A DNA stretch of 64,000 nucleotides from Eubacterium sp. (GCA_017446095.1 JAFSRN010000002.1:47674-111673); one strand, 5' to 3'; counted from the first letter of the stretch, positions 18,111 through 26,940 are shown. Translations and numbers: made by a program. The notes: generated from the sequence alone by a model not told the origin.

Positions 18111-19316
18111 TACTTTTTTCTGATTTGACTTGCGTGATACCGACAGCACTATGCCCATCTCAAACAACAGCATCAATATTGCCGTGCCGCCGTAAGAGAA
18201 GAACGGCAGCGATATGCCCGTGTTGGGGATTGTGTCGGTAACTACCATTATGTTGAATATCGTCTGCACCGCAACCTGCGACACTATGCCGATTACGAGC
18301 AACGCGCCGAACTTATCGTCTGTGCGCAGGGCAATTTTTACGCCCCTTACAAAGAGTGCTGCAAACAGCGCGATGATTATGCCTGCGCCGATGAAGCCGA
18401 GTTCCTCGCACACAATGGCGAAGATGAAGTCGTTTTGCGGTTCGGACACATACAGGAACTTCTGCTTTGAGTTGCCGAGCCCCGTGCCGAAGAATCCGCC
18501 CGAGCCGATTGCGTACAGCGAGTTGTTAGTCTGCCAGCGCAGTCCGCTTGGGTCAAAGCTCTTGTCGAGCCACGCCTTGATTCTGTCGCCCGCGTAGTTC
18601 ATAAGCACTTCGGGGTTGAGCACCACAACCACAATCACGGCAGCCATCAAGCCGACGCCGAGGGCGAATATCCGCCAGTCCGTACCGCCGCAGAACATAA
18701 TAGTTGCGCCGATGCAGAACACAAGAATTGTGCAGGAAAGGTGGTGTTCAAGATATATAAGTCCGCAGAAAACTGCGAGGATTACCATTGGTATCACGAT
18801 ACCGTGAATGGGCTTGCGCATCTTTTTTGCGTTTTTGCTGACGTAGTCCGCCATAATTGCGATTATGGTGAACTTTGCAATATCCGACGGCTGAAGCGTA
18901 ATAGGACCTAACTGAATCCAGCGCCTGAAGTCGCCCACATTTGTGTGGTAAAAAAGCACCAGCCCGAGCAAACCGATTGTAACTATCGCAAGCGGTAAGA
19001 TTACCACCTTAATCAGCTTGTAGTTGATTTTTGAAACTACGAGCATTACCACTACGCCGAGTATTGCAAAAATCAGCTGACGGCTGAAGAAGTAATAAGA
19101 ATCGTTTTCGTTTTGCAGTGCGTACGGATACGACGATGAAAACAGCATTACAAGCCCGATTGTGAGCAGCGCAATAGTTATTGCGAAAAACGGAACATCC
19201 ATTCCGCCGAGCGTGAAAATGTCGTTCTTATTAATTTTTGTTGAGTGCTTTACAACGTTGCCGCGAGGTTCCGGCTCTTTGCCGTAGCGTTTTGGCGGCT
19301 CAAGATAATCAGACAT
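18108..19316 (-). CDS. ftsW: SEDS-family peptidoglycan polymerase FtsW
   Basis: A 402-residue polytopic membrane protein of the SEDS family, polymerising lipid II with its class B PBP partner at the septum. About ten membrane segments are visible; the first follows a ~35-residue basic cytoplasmic leader. The family pattern FFGTGLGNSKQKFLYVSEPQNDFIFAIVCEE is present in pieces, with VPNTG-like NTGISLPFFSYGG near the end. Genomic position in the dcw cluster favours FtsW over RodA or SpoVE. Start with GGGTG upstream. The stop codon touches a heptamer array. Confidence 0.95.
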   Translation of the reverse strand: MSDYLEPPKRYGKEPEPRGNVVKHSTKINKNDIFTLGGMDVPFFAITIALLTIGLVMLFSSSYPYALQNENDSYYFFSRQLIFAILGVVVMLVVSKINYKLIKVVILPLAIVTIGLLGLVLFYHTNVGDFRRWIQLGPITLQPSDIAKFTIIAIMADYVSKNAKKMRKPIHGIVIPMVILAVFCGLIYLEHHLSCTILVFCIGATIMFCGGTDWRIFALGVGLMAAVIVVVVLNPEVLMNYAGDRIKAWLDKSFDPSGLRWQTNNSLYAIGSGGFFGTGLGNSKQKFLYVSEPQNDFIFAIVCEELGFIGAGIIIALFAALFVRGVKIALRTDDKFGALLVIGIVSQVAVQTIFNIMVVTDTIPNTGISLPFFSYGGTAILMLLFEMGIVLSVSRKSNQKKV

Positions 19317-19338
19317 TTAATCACACCCTTTCATAATT

Positions 19339-19402
19339 AGTTTTCGGTTTTCGGTTTTCAGTTTTCAGTTATTTCAAACGCTGAACACCGAATACCGAAC
19401 AC
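19339..19402. repeat. Heptamer element, GTTTTCG/CGAA(A/C)AC arms (mraY-ftsW gap)
   Basis: Left arm of four GTTTTCG/GTTTTCA units, a short ATTTCAAACGCT spacer, right arm GAACACC-GAATACC-GAACAC ending 5 nt from the mraY stop. murD would be expected here in many Firmicutes. Confidence 0.8.
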
Positions 19403-19407
19403 AAAGA

Positions 19408-20448
19408 TTATCCAAAGTATATCAGCAGCAGCGCGATTGCACAGCCTATAATATTTACAAGTGAGAATACAAGGCAGATTTTCTTTTCGTTCCAGCCGCA
19501 CATCTCAAAGTGGTGGTGGATAGGCGCCATTTTGAAAATGCGCTTGCCGTGCGTTGCCTTGAAGTAGCCAATCTGAATAATATCGCTCATCGTTTCGCAC
19601 ACATAGATGATGCCGATGAAGAGCAGCAGCAGCGGACACTTAATTGCATAGCCAAGGCCTACAACCAAGCCGCCGAGGAAAAGCGAGCCTGTGTCGCCCA
19701 TAAAGGTTTTTGCCGGGTTCCAGTTCCAGCAGAGGAAGCCGCAAACGCCGCCGAGAAGCGCGCCTGCAAGAATGCCGAGCCCTGCGAACTTGAGAATACC
19801 CGAAGCGATGATAAACGTAACCGCAACGGTTGCCGTAACGCTTGAGCAAAGTCCGTCGATACCGTCGGTGAGGTTAACGGAATTAACGCCGCCGTACACA
19901 ATAAAGATTGTGAGCAGCCAGAACACGATGCCTGTAAAAACGTTTTTGCCAAAGTCAACCGAGCCGATAAACGGAATGTACCAGATAACATTGTGCGATA
20001 TCCACAGCGTAGTCGTGAAGCCGAGGGTTAAGATAAGCTGACCGAGAGTCTTTTGCTTAGCGGACAAGCCCTCGTTCCTTTTAAGCTTAATCTTGATGAA
20101 GTCATCAGCAAAACCAACGATGCCGCAGCCGATAGCAAGACCGAGCGCCGCGAACACAAGCACCTTATCCCTTTCCGGGAAGAGCTGACCTGCATCGCTT
20201 TCAAACCTGCCGCCTGTGAGCGAAAACGCAAGAACGCCTGCAACAAACGCAAGCACGATGCCGATGATGAACATAAGTCCGCCCATATTCGGCGTGCCCT
20301 GCTTTGACTTGTGCCACGACGGGCCGATATCAAGAATAGTTTGCCCGAATTTCAGCTTCCTAAGCCACGGGATAATTATAAATCCGAGTGCGCCCGTAAC
20401 GGCAAACGCCACAACAGCGCTGATGATAATTGCTAATGTACTGCTCAT
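19408..20448 (-). CDS. mraY: Phospho-MurNAc-pentapeptide transferase MraY
   Basis: A 346-residue polytopic enzyme moving phospho-MurNAc-pentapeptide to undecaprenyl phosphate, giving lipid I. Conserved cytoplasmic motifs are visible: GTPNMGGLMF near residue 51, VNLTDGIDGLCSSV in the middle (Mg-binding Asp residues), FMGDTGSLFLGG, and the C-terminal APIHHHFEMCGWNE. About ten membrane helices. Start has AGGAG. It is separated from murE by a ~180-bp repeat element where murF would normally be. Confidence 0.97.
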   Translation of the reverse strand: MSSTLAIIISAVVAFAVTGALGFIIIPWLRKLKFGQTILDIGPSWHKSKQGTPNMGGLMFIIGIVLAFVAGVLAFSLTGGRFESDAGQLFPERDKVLVFAALGLAIGCGIVGFADDFIKIKLKRNEGLSAKQKTLGQLILTLGFTTTLWISHNVIWYIPFIGSVDFGKNVFTGIVFWLLTIFIVYGGVNSVNLTDGIDGLCSSVTATVAVTFIIASGILKFAGLGILAGALLGGVCGFLCWNWNPAKTFMGDTGSLFLGGLVVGLGYAIKCPLLLLFIGIIYVCETMSDIIQIGYFKATHGKRIFKMAPIHHHFEMCGWNEKKICLVFSLVNIIGCAIALLLIYFG

Positions 20449-20466
20449 TTTATTCTCCTAATTTTT

Positions 20467-20645
20467 TAATTATGAGTTATGAATTATGAATTATGAATTG
20501 ATGGCGGGACACCCGCACCCATTTTATTGCGGGTCGTCGAGGACGCCGACCCCTACAATTGTAGGGAGCGGCCACTGGACGCTCCGTTTTATTGTCCGAG
20601 GCGAAGCCGAGTAACCTCAATTCATCATTTATCATTCATCATTTT
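20467..20645. repeat. Inverted heptamer element, AATTATG and TGATGAA arms (murE-mraY gap)
   Basis: Left arm of GAATTATG-type units, palindromes GGCGGGACACCCGC, GCGGGTCGTC...GACGCCGACCC, a P2-type GTAGGGAGCGG...CGCTCC and a GTCCGAGGCGAAGCCGAGTAAC module, then a right arm of TCATTTA/TCATTCA units. The murE stop TGA lies inside the right arm. Confidence 0.85.
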
Positions 20646-22069
20646 TCCGAAAGAATTTCGGAAACTACTTCCCTTTCATCGAAATGTATAGTACCCGTAG
20701 GTAAAATCTGATACGTTTCGTGTCCTTTGCCGGCAAGCAGGATTATATCCTTTGGCTGTGCGTTTTCCATAGCCCAGCGGATTGCGTCCTTGCGGTTAAC
20801 AACAACCTCGTAAGGCGTGTCGGTATCCTTCATACCCTCAAGGATATCCTCAATAATAGCATCAGGATTTTCGCTGCGCGGATTATCGGAAGTCACCACG
20901 CAGAAGTCGGACAGTTCAGCCGCGATTTTGCCCATCTTCGGGCGCTTCGTTCTGTCCCTGTCGCCGCCGCAGCCGAACAGCGTAACCACTCTGCCCTGGG
21001 CGATTTCTTTAAGCGAAGTGATGATATTTTCAAGCCCGTCGGGCGAATGTGCGTAGTCAATAATAATGGTATAGTCGGTGTCGGTAGGCACAACCTCAAT
21101 TCTGCCCTTAACGCCGTTTGAACGTGCGATTGCGCCGATAACGTCCTCAATTTCAAAGCCGAGCACAAGCGCAGCGGAAGCAGCACACAGCGAATTGTAA
21201 ACGCTGAACCTGCCGGGAATCGGGCATTTAACTGTGCCGATTCTCTCGCACACAAGCTCATACTTTACGCCGCTTGACGAGAACATAACATTGCGCGCGG
21301 TGAAATCGCTGTTGAGGTTTTTAACGCCGTAGGTTTTAACCTCGCACGGCAGACCTTCCACGATTTTGAGTCCGTATTCGTCGTCCACGTTAGTGAGCGC
21401 GATTTCGCAATTTTCAAAAAGCATACGCTTTGCGGCAAAGTAGTTTTCCCACGTTTTGTGGTAATCAAGGTGATCCTGCGTGAGGTTGGTGAACACGCCG
21501 AGCTTGAAGTTAATACCTGCAACTCTGCCCTGCGCAAGCGCCTGGGATGAAACTTCCATAACGCAGTATTCGCACTTTGCGTCAACCATCTTGCGAAACA
21601 GCGACTGCAGCTCGTGCGGGTCGGGCGTGGTGTAGTGAGCAGGATAAATCTCGTCGCCAACCATATTCTGCACCGTGCCGACAAGTCCCACCTTTTTGCC
21701 CACGTTCTCAAGAATCTGCTTAATCAGGAAAGTGGTAGTGGTTTTGCCGTTTGTGCCGGTAAGACCGATAAGGCTGAGTTTGTCTGCAGGGTTGCCGAAG
21801 AAGTTTGCGCAAATCACGGAATAAGCAGCGCGAGTGTCGTCAACGATAATCTGCCTATCAAGACCGAGGTCGTGGTCAACAACTACCGCAACTGCACCGT
21901 ATTCAAGCATCTCCTTTGCAACTGCGTGGCCGTCGAACATTGCGCCCTTGATACACACAAACAGGTAGCCCTCTTTTACAACGCGCGAATCGGAAGTAAC
22001 CTCAACGGCGTCGCAGTCGGTGTATTCATTTTTTACGTCTACCGATTTTAATAATTCTGTAAGTTTCAT
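20639..22069 (-). CDS. murE: MurE: UDP-MurNAc-L-Ala-D-Glu meso-DAP ligase
   Basis: A 476-residue cytoplasmic Mur ligase adding the third amino acid of the stem peptide. The ATP loop GTNGKT is at about residues 105-110. The substrate-selecting motif DNPR (about 395-398, in VTSDNPRSEN) marks a meso-diaminopimelate enzyme; Lys-type ligases carry different residues here. I start at the ATG at 22069 because AAGGAGG lies 5 nt upstream; the alternative ATG at 22087 lies before that site. The other three ligases (murC, murD, murF) are not in the window. Confidence 0.96.
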   Translation of the reverse strand: MKLTELLKSVDVKNEYTDCDAVEVTSDSRVVKEGYLFVCIKGAMFDGHAVAKEMLEYGAVAVVVDHDLGLDRQIIVDDTRAAYSVICANFFGNPADKLSLIGLTGTNGKTTTTFLIKQILENVGKKVGLVGTVQNMVGDEIYPAHYTTPDPHELQSLFRKMVDAKCEYCVMEVSSQALAQGRVAGINFKLGVFTNLTQDHLDYHKTWENYFAAKRMLFENCEIALTNVDDEYGLKIVEGLPCEVKTYGVKNLNSDFTARNVMFSSSGVKYELVCERIGTVKCPIPGRFSVYNSLCAASAALVLGFEIEDVIGAIARSNGVKGRIEVVPTDTDYTIIIDYAHSPDGLENIITSLKEIAQGRVVTLFGCGGDRDRTKRPKMGKIAAELSDFCVVTSDNPRSENPDAIIEDILEGMKDTDTPYEVVVNRKDAIRWAMENAQPKDIILLAGKGHETYQILPTGTIHFDEREVVSEILSEK

Positions 22070-22089
22070 CGCTGCCTCCTTAGGCATAA

Positions 22090-22368
22090 TGGTTTTAGGC
22101 TTTAAGCTTTAAGTTTTAAGCTATTGGGCGGGCGTTGCCCACACCCATTGTATTGCGGAGCGATGTGGTCATCGCTCCCTACAAGTTGCGTATCAACCGT
22201 AGGGGCGATTCACGAATCGCCCGCGGAGCGATGTGGTCATCGCTCCCTACAAGTTGACCGTCAGAGCGTATTCCGTAGGGACGACCATTGGTCGTCCGAA
22301 ATATAATCAGGTGTGGACGGAGTCCACCATTCGGCTTAACACTCAACACTTAACACTTAAAACTAATC
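22090..22368. repeat. Large inverted heptamer element, CTTTAAG and AACACTT arms (ftsI-murE gap)
   Basis: Left arm CTTTAAG/TTTTAAG units near 22097-22122, then several palindromes: GGGCGGGCGTTGCCC, a P2 palindrome twice (22155-22182 and 22225-22252), the P1 palindrome GGCGATTC/GAATCGCC at about 22200-22224 and GGACGACC/GGTCGTCC. The right arm CTTAACA-CTCAACA-CTTAACA ends 2 nt from the ftsI stop. The whole ~290-bp gap is repeat with no gene. Confidence 0.85.
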
Positions 22369-24579
22369 AAGTACGGATTTTGTACTCTTAAACGACACGT
22401 CTATCACCGTGCCGGCGTCGACCTGGCTGCCCTTTTGCACTGACTGCGAATACGCAACCACGGTTTCGTTAGCGACGGTGTTGCCGCCTATTCTTATGTT
22501 AAGGTTCTTGGCTTGCGCGGCAGATTTTGCCTCGCTTACCGAAAGTCCCGTGAAGTCGGGAACCGTAACCTTCTGATTCTTTGTTTTATCCGTAATCAGC
22601 ACTACAACGCCGCCGCTCGGGATTGACGAGCCTGCCGCAGGCGACTGGTCAACAACCGTGTTGCCGCTACCCACAACAACGTAGTGCAGGTTAGCGCTTG
22701 TGAGTAATCTCATAGTGCTTTCCGCCGTGCCGCCGATAACCGACGGTACCGTGGTGGACATATCCTTGGCTTCCGTTTCGTCATACTTCGGCTCAATGCC
22801 GAGAGTCTGCATAGCCTGTTCCGTAACCTGTGCGGCAATCGGTGCGCAAAGTGCGCCGCCGCCGAGGTCTACGTTAGGTTCGTCAACGAGTACAAGCACT
22901 GCGATTTCGGGCTTATCGGCAGGTGCGATGGCTGCAAATGATACGATGTACTTATCCTTTTCGCCCGCCTTGGATTCACCGAGCTTGGTTGATGTACCCG
23001 TCTTACCGCCCACGCGGTAGCCTGCAACGTAGCCGTTTTTACCTGTACCTTCGTCAACAACGGCTTTCATCATAGTGCGTACTTTTTGGCTTGTGTCCTC
23101 GCTGATAACGCGGCGCACAACTTTTTTCTCCGTCTTTTTAACGGTGTTGCCGTTTGCGTCCTTGATTTCGGACACTATGTACGGCTTTACGAGCGTGCCG
23201 CCGTTTGCAATGGCGCAAAGCCCCGTGCAAACCTGAATAGGCGTAAGCGAGTTTGTCTGACCGAACGACGCGGACGAAAGCTCAACAATGCCGTACTGCC
23301 CTTCGGGATAGTACTGCGACATCGCTTCACCCGGCAGGTCAATGCCTGTTTTCTGCGTGAAGCCGAACGCGTCGAAGTATTTGAAGTAATTTTCCGCCCC
23401 GAGTTTCTGACCGATTGTGATGAAAAACGGGTTGCACGAATTTTCAAGTCCCTGCGTGAGGTTCTGCGTGCCGTGACCTGCGTGGTAGTGGCACTTCATC
23501 CAGTAGGTATCCACCTGAATACCGCCCGTGCAGGTATATGTTGTGTCGAGGTTAACAACGTCCTCCTCAAGCGCAGCGCAGGACATAAACGTCTTGAACA
23601 CCGAGCCGGGAACGTACGTATCGCTGACTGTGAAGTTACGCCACTGGCGCTGAACGCACTCGCTCTCTTTGGTAGCCTTTGCCTTTTTGCCCTGTTCCTT
23701 TGCAATTTCCCTCTTCATCTTTGAGTAGGTAATCTTGTACGGGTCGTTGCAGTCGTAGTCGGGCATAGAGCTCATCGCAAGAATCGCACCTGTGTTGCAG
23801 TTCATAACAATGCCGTAGGTGCCCTTGCACTGGTACTCGTTAAGCGCTTCCTTAAGCCCTTTTTCAAGGTAGTACTGAATCGGCTGATTGATGGTCAGCA
23901 CAAGCGAGTTGCCGTCAATTGCTTCAATCGAGGTTTCGTAATCAGTGGGCAGCTTGTTCGCCTTTGCGTCCTTTACGGTGATAATTCTGCCATTTGTGCC
24001 GGAGAGTTCCTTGTTGTAGTAAGCCTCAATGCCGGAAAGTCCCTGGTTGTCGCCGCCGGTAAAGCCCAGCACCGACGAAGCAAAGCTCTCGTACGGATAG
24101 TAGCGGCGCGTGGTCTGTTCCGTGCCGATAACGTTGCTGAGCCTTTCCTCTGCGGAAAACTTAGTGATTTTTTCCTTAACGGAGTTTTCAACCTTCTTGG
24201 CAACAACAACGTACTTGGTGTCTTTTTTTGTGTTTTCGTAAAGTTCCTTCTTCTCTTTCTCGTCAAATTCCAGGAACTTTGAAAGGTTTTCAACAACGAG
24301 GGTGCGTTTCTCCTCGTCGTTGATATTGGACGGGTCGATGAATATGTTCCACACAGTAGCCGACTGCGCAAGGATATTGCCCTCGCTGTCGTAAATCGTG
24401 CCGCGCATCGCTTTAACCTCGGTGTCTGAAAGCTGCTGCGATTCCGCCTTGGCGGCAAGCTCATCGTGCTTGACAACCTGCAGGTACAGCACCCTCACGC
24501 CGTCCATACAAAACAAAAAGACGACAGCAACAGCAAGAACGAGAATCCTGTAACGCATCCCCTGTTTAAATCCTGCCAT
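22363..24579 (-). CDS. ftsI: Class B penicillin-binding protein (FtsI/SpoVD type) with two PASTA domains
   Basis: A 738-residue septal transpeptidase. One N-terminal membrane anchor (residues about 11-33) is followed by the PBP dimer domain and then the transpeptidase domain, with SVFK at 326-329, SCN at 381-383 and KTG at 526-528. Two PASTA repeats cover about 606-735 (VPSVIGGTAEST; VPDFTGLSVSEA). In sporulating Firmicutes this layout is called SpoVD; in the dcw cluster of non-sporulators it serves as FtsI, and the window cannot tell which applies. Start with GGAGGTG. It should pair with FtsW encoded two genes downstream. Confidence 0.95.
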   Translation of the reverse strand: MAGFKQGMRYRILVLAVAVVFLFCMDGVRVLYLQVVKHDELAAKAESQQLSDTEVKAMRGTIYDSEGNILAQSATVWNIFIDPSNINDEEKRTLVVENLSKFLEFDEKEKKELYENTKKDTKYVVVAKKVENSVKEKITKFSAEERLSNVIGTEQTTRRYYPYESFASSVLGFTGGDNQGLSGIEAYYNKELSGTNGRIITVKDAKANKLPTDYETSIEAIDGNSLVLTINQPIQYYLEKGLKEALNEYQCKGTYGIVMNCNTGAILAMSSMPDYDCNDPYKITYSKMKREIAKEQGKKAKATKESECVQRQWRNFTVSDTYVPGSVFKTFMSCAALEEDVVNLDTTYTCTGGIQVDTYWMKCHYHAGHGTQNLTQGLENSCNPFFITIGQKLGAENYFKYFDAFGFTQKTGIDLPGEAMSQYYPEGQYGIVELSSASFGQTNSLTPIQVCTGLCAIANGGTLVKPYIVSEIKDANGNTVKKTEKKVVRRVISEDTSQKVRTMMKAVVDEGTGKNGYVAGYRVGGKTGTSTKLGESKAGEKDKYIVSFAAIAPADKPEIAVLVLVDEPNVDLGGGALCAPIAAQVTEQAMQTLGIEPKYDETEAKDMSTTVPSVIGGTAESTMRLLTSANLHYVVVGSGNTVVDQSPAAGSSIPSGGVVVLITDKTKNQKVTVPDFTGLSVSEAKSAAQAKNLNIRIGGNTVANETVVAYSQSVQKGSQVDAGTVIDVSFKSTKSVLD

Positions 24580-24596
24580 GTTGTCACCTCCTGTAG

Positions 24597-24680
24597 TAGT
24601 TTTCTGTTTTCGGTTTTCGGTTTTCGGTTTTCAGTTATTTCAAACGCTGAACACCGAATACTGCGAAACAAAGTTTCGCA
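24597..24680. repeat. Heptamer element, GTTTTCG arm (ftsL-ftsI gap)
   Basis: Five GTTTTCG/GTTTTCA-type units, spacer ATTTCAAACGCT identical to the one at 19370-19382, then GAACACC-GAATACT and a GCGAAAC/GTTTCGC hairpin near 24664-24679. Confidence 0.8.
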
Positions 24681-24735
24681 TATAAAGCATTTTAGAGAGT
24701 TCACAGAACTCTCATAAAATATATGCTTATTCGTA

Positions 24736-25302
24736 TTATTTATTACTTTTTGCCGACTTCTGGTCGGTTTTCTGATGCGCCTTCTTTTCGGCTTCGGCTT
24801 TTTCCTTTTCTGCAGCTTTTTTCTGCGCTGCAACAAATTCGTCCACATCCATATACTGAATCTGGTTTGAGTTCATTTTTGTCATACCGAGTTTTTCAAC
24901 AGCAACCTTATCGATAGTTTTCATCGAAACGGCTGAGTTGAGCTGGCTCTGCAGCGAAATGTAATCGCTCTGTGCATTTGCAATAGCGGTCTGCTTTGCG
25001 GATATCTCTTTGGTGAGTTCGTTTTTAAGTGCCATCGAGTGAAGCACCATGCATATCATCCCGAGGCACAAAACAGCAACTGCAGCAACTTTTATTGCTT
25101 TAGCAACAGATATTCTTTCTTCTTTTCTGAGCACGCTCTTGCTCTTTAACTTCTTGTTCTGGCGAAGCTTGAGCGGTTGGGACGGCTCTTCCTGCGGACG
25201 AAGTTTCGGCGCGTGCGAGCCGCGCGTTACGTCAAACGAGTCGATGAGGTAGTTCGAGCTGCCATAGCCCGTGTACCCTCTGAAATCATTGGTATTAGTC
25301 AC
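24736..25302 (-). CDS. ftsL: FtsL-like divisome protein
   Basis: A 188-residue bitopic protein between rsmH and ftsI, the usual ftsL place. A basic cytoplasmic leader of ~75 residues, one membrane segment (KVAAVAVLCLGMICMVLHSM) and a heptad-type coiled coil (KEISAKQTAIANAQSDYISLQSQL) are followed by a Lys/Glu/Ala-rich tail. It likely forms a complex with FtsQ and a DivIC-like partner to activate FtsWI. I choose the GTG at 25302, 8 nt after AGGAGG; the GTG at 25311 overlaps that site. Sequence conservation of FtsL is low, so the call rests on topology and position. Confidence 0.85.
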   Translation of the reverse strand: MTNTNDFRGYTGYGSSNYLIDSFDVTRGSHAPKLRPQEEPSQPLKLRQNKKLKSKSVLRKEERISVAKAIKVAAVAVLCLGMICMVLHSMALKNELTKEISAKQTAIANAQSDYISLQSQLNSAVSMKTIDKVAVEKLGMTKMNSNQIQYMDVDEFVAAQKKAAEKEKAEAEKKAHQKTDQKSAKSNK

Positions 25303-25321
25303 TGTTTTCACCTCCTCTTTT

Positions 25322-25446
25322 TAGTGTTGAGTGTTAAGCCGAATGGTGGACTTGTAGGGAGCGATGACCACATCGCTCCGCAATACAATGGGTGTGGGCA
25401 ACGCCCACCCAATAGCTTAAAACTTAAAACTCAAAACTTAAAACTT
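25322..25446. repeat. Inverted heptamer element, GAGTGTT and AAAACTT arms (rsmH-ftsL gap)
   Basis: Left arm TAGTGTT-GAGTGTT-AAGC, a P2 palindrome (about 25356-25381), GGGTGTGGGC-AAC-GCCCACCC, right arm CTTAAAA-CTTAAAA-CTCAAAA-CTTAAAA. The right arm contains the rsmH stop codon (25438-25440). Confidence 0.85.
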
Positions 25447-26352
25447 TTCAAAACATCTCAGCCTCGACGACCTTGCTCTTGGGTTTTCCTCAAGCTCTGC
25501 CGCGCTCGGGGCTTTTGATTTAAACGGCATTTTGCCAAGCGGCTTTTTGCCGCACACGCATACCGGGAATTCCTTTGGGCAGGTGCAGGGGTTCGCCCAT
25601 TTTGCAAAGCGTTCCTTCACCATTCTGTCCTCAAGCGAATGGAAGGTTATTACGCTTAGCCTGCCGCCGCTGCTGAGCACGTCCATCGCGCCGTCGAGCA
25701 GGTTTGACAGTGCGTCAAGTTCTGCGTTAACCTCTATTCTTATCGCCTGGAAGGTCTTGCGTGCAGGGTGCGAATCACGCATTGCGCGCTGCGGATACGA
25801 CTGTTTGATTATGTCCACAAGCTGAAACGTCGTTTCAATCTCGCCCTTTGCCCTCGCTTCAACAATGTTCTTTGCGATGCGGCGTGCAAACTTTTCCTCG
25901 CCGTATCTGAACAGTATATCCGCAAGTTCCTGCTCGCTGTATGTGTTAACCACGTCCTTTGCGCTCAGCCCCGACTTGCTCATACGCATATCGAGCGGCG
26001 CGTCCCTGTGGTATGAAAATCCGCGTTCTGCAGTGTCGAGCTGGAACGAGCTTACGCCGAGGTCAACGAGTATTCCGTCCACGCCGTCAAGCCCGAGGTC
26101 TGCGACAATCTGCCGTATATTCTCAAAATTATTCTGCACAACCGTAACGTTGCCAAGCTTGTCCAGCCGCTCGTGAAGCACCTGAACAGCGTCCGGGTCG
26201 CGGTCAACTGCGATGAGCCTGCCCGCCTTTGCGGCAATCGCTGCGGAATGTCCGCCGCCGCCTGCCGTGCCGTCTACGATTGTTTTTGTGCTGTCAATGT
26301 TCAGCGAATCAACCGCCTCGTCAAACAGCACGCTCTTGTGTTGAAATTCCAT
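25438..26352 (-). CDS. rsmH: 16S rRNA (cytosine-1402 N4) methyltransferase RsmH (MraW)
   Basis: A 304-residue SAM-dependent enzyme methylating C1402 of 16S rRNA. The SAM loop is DGTAGGGGHS near residues 28-37, and the family motifs ILVDLGVSSFQLDTAERGFS and TFHSLEDRMVK are present. The start is 2 nt after the mraZ stop with no clear ribosome site of its own, so translation is probably coupled. The last codons (EKF and the TAA stop) lie within a downstream heptamer array. Confidence 0.97.
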   Translation of the reverse strand: MEFQHKSVLFDEAVDSLNIDSTKTIVDGTAGGGGHSAAIAAKAGRLIAVDRDPDAVQVLHERLDKLGNVTVVQNNFENIRQIVADLGLDGVDGILVDLGVSSFQLDTAERGFSYHRDAPLDMRMSKSGLSAKDVVNTYSEQELADILFRYGEEKFARRIAKNIVEARAKGEIETTFQLVDIIKQSYPQRAMRDSHPARKTFQAIRIEVNAELDALSNLLDGAMDVLSSGGRLSVITFHSLEDRMVKERFAKWANPCTCPKEFPVCVCGKKPLGKMPFKSKAPSAAELEENPRARSSRLRCFEKF

Positions 26353-26354
26353 AT

Positions 26355-26789
26355 TTATATATCGAATTCGTCGAGGATGTCCTCAACCTCGTCAACTGTA
26401 ATCTGGTTGAGTTCAGCAGCGAACTGGTTGCAATTCCAGATTTCGATATGCTTGCCGTTGCCGAACACCACAGCCGACTCCTGATTATCAAGGTCAACCG
26501 CCTTGCGCAGTTCTTCGTTGAGCAGCAGCCTGCCCTGTCCGTCAAGGCTCATCTTCTCCGCATTGGCAAGGAAGAAGAATTCGAGCTGCTTCCTCTTTTT
26601 ATGTGTAACCGTGTGGATTGAGTTCATAAACTCGTCCCACTCATCAAGAGGGTACAACGCCAGACACTTGCCGAAACCGCGCGACGCAACAAACTCTGCG
26701 CCTAAATCGCCGCGCATATTTGCAGGTATGGATATCCTGCCTTTTGCGTCAATTTTGTTTGTGCGGTTGCCCATAAAACCGTGTTGCAT
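26355..26789 (-). CDS. mraZ: MraZ, dcw-cluster transcriptional regulator
   Basis: A 144-residue AbrB-fold protein with two MraZ repeats: NKIDAKGRISIPANMRGDLG near residues 11-30 and KMSLDGQGRLLLNEELRKA near 80-100. In other bacteria MraZ binds TGGGN repeats ahead of its own operon and modulates dcw transcription. Five TGGGA motifs lie between the promoter and this gene. Start ATG at 26789 with GAGGGGG. It is the first gene of the operon; rsmH follows after 2 nt. Confidence 0.97.
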   Translation of the reverse strand: MQHGFMGNRTNKIDAKGRISIPANMRGDLGAEFVASRGFGKCLALYPLDEWDEFMNSIHTVTHKKRKQLEFFFLANAEKMSLDGQGRLLLNEELRKAVDLDNQESAVVFGNGKHIEIWNCNQFAAELNQITVDEVEDILDEFDI

Positions 26790-26825
26790 AGCGTATTCCC
26801 CCTCTCGTAGTTTTTTCGTAAAAAA

Positions 26826-26902
26826 TGGGATAATCTACAAATCCCACGCAACTCCTTGGAGTAATTTGGGATTTGTATTGATTTTTGTGGGATTTCTTCC
26901 CA
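26826..26902 (-). promoter_or_regulatory. Probable MraZ boxes (five TGGGA motifs)
   Basis: TGGGA motifs lie at 26826-26830, 26867-26871 and 26888-26892 on the plus strand and at 26846-26842 and 26902-26898 on the minus strand. The last two of the set form GTGGGA-AGAAA-TCCCAC. Known MraZ sites are direct repeats near the promoter; here orientations are mixed and the motifs are in the 5' leader. Confidence 0.6.
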
Positions 26903-26911
26903 CTTGTCTAT

Positions 26912-26940
26912 ATTATAATAGGCAACTCCCCCATTGTCAA
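26912..26940 (-). promoter_or_regulatory. Main dcw operon promoter
   Basis: TTGACA (26940-26935), 17 bp, TATAAT (26917-26912) on the minus strand, about 120 bp ahead of mraZ. Confidence 0.9.
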
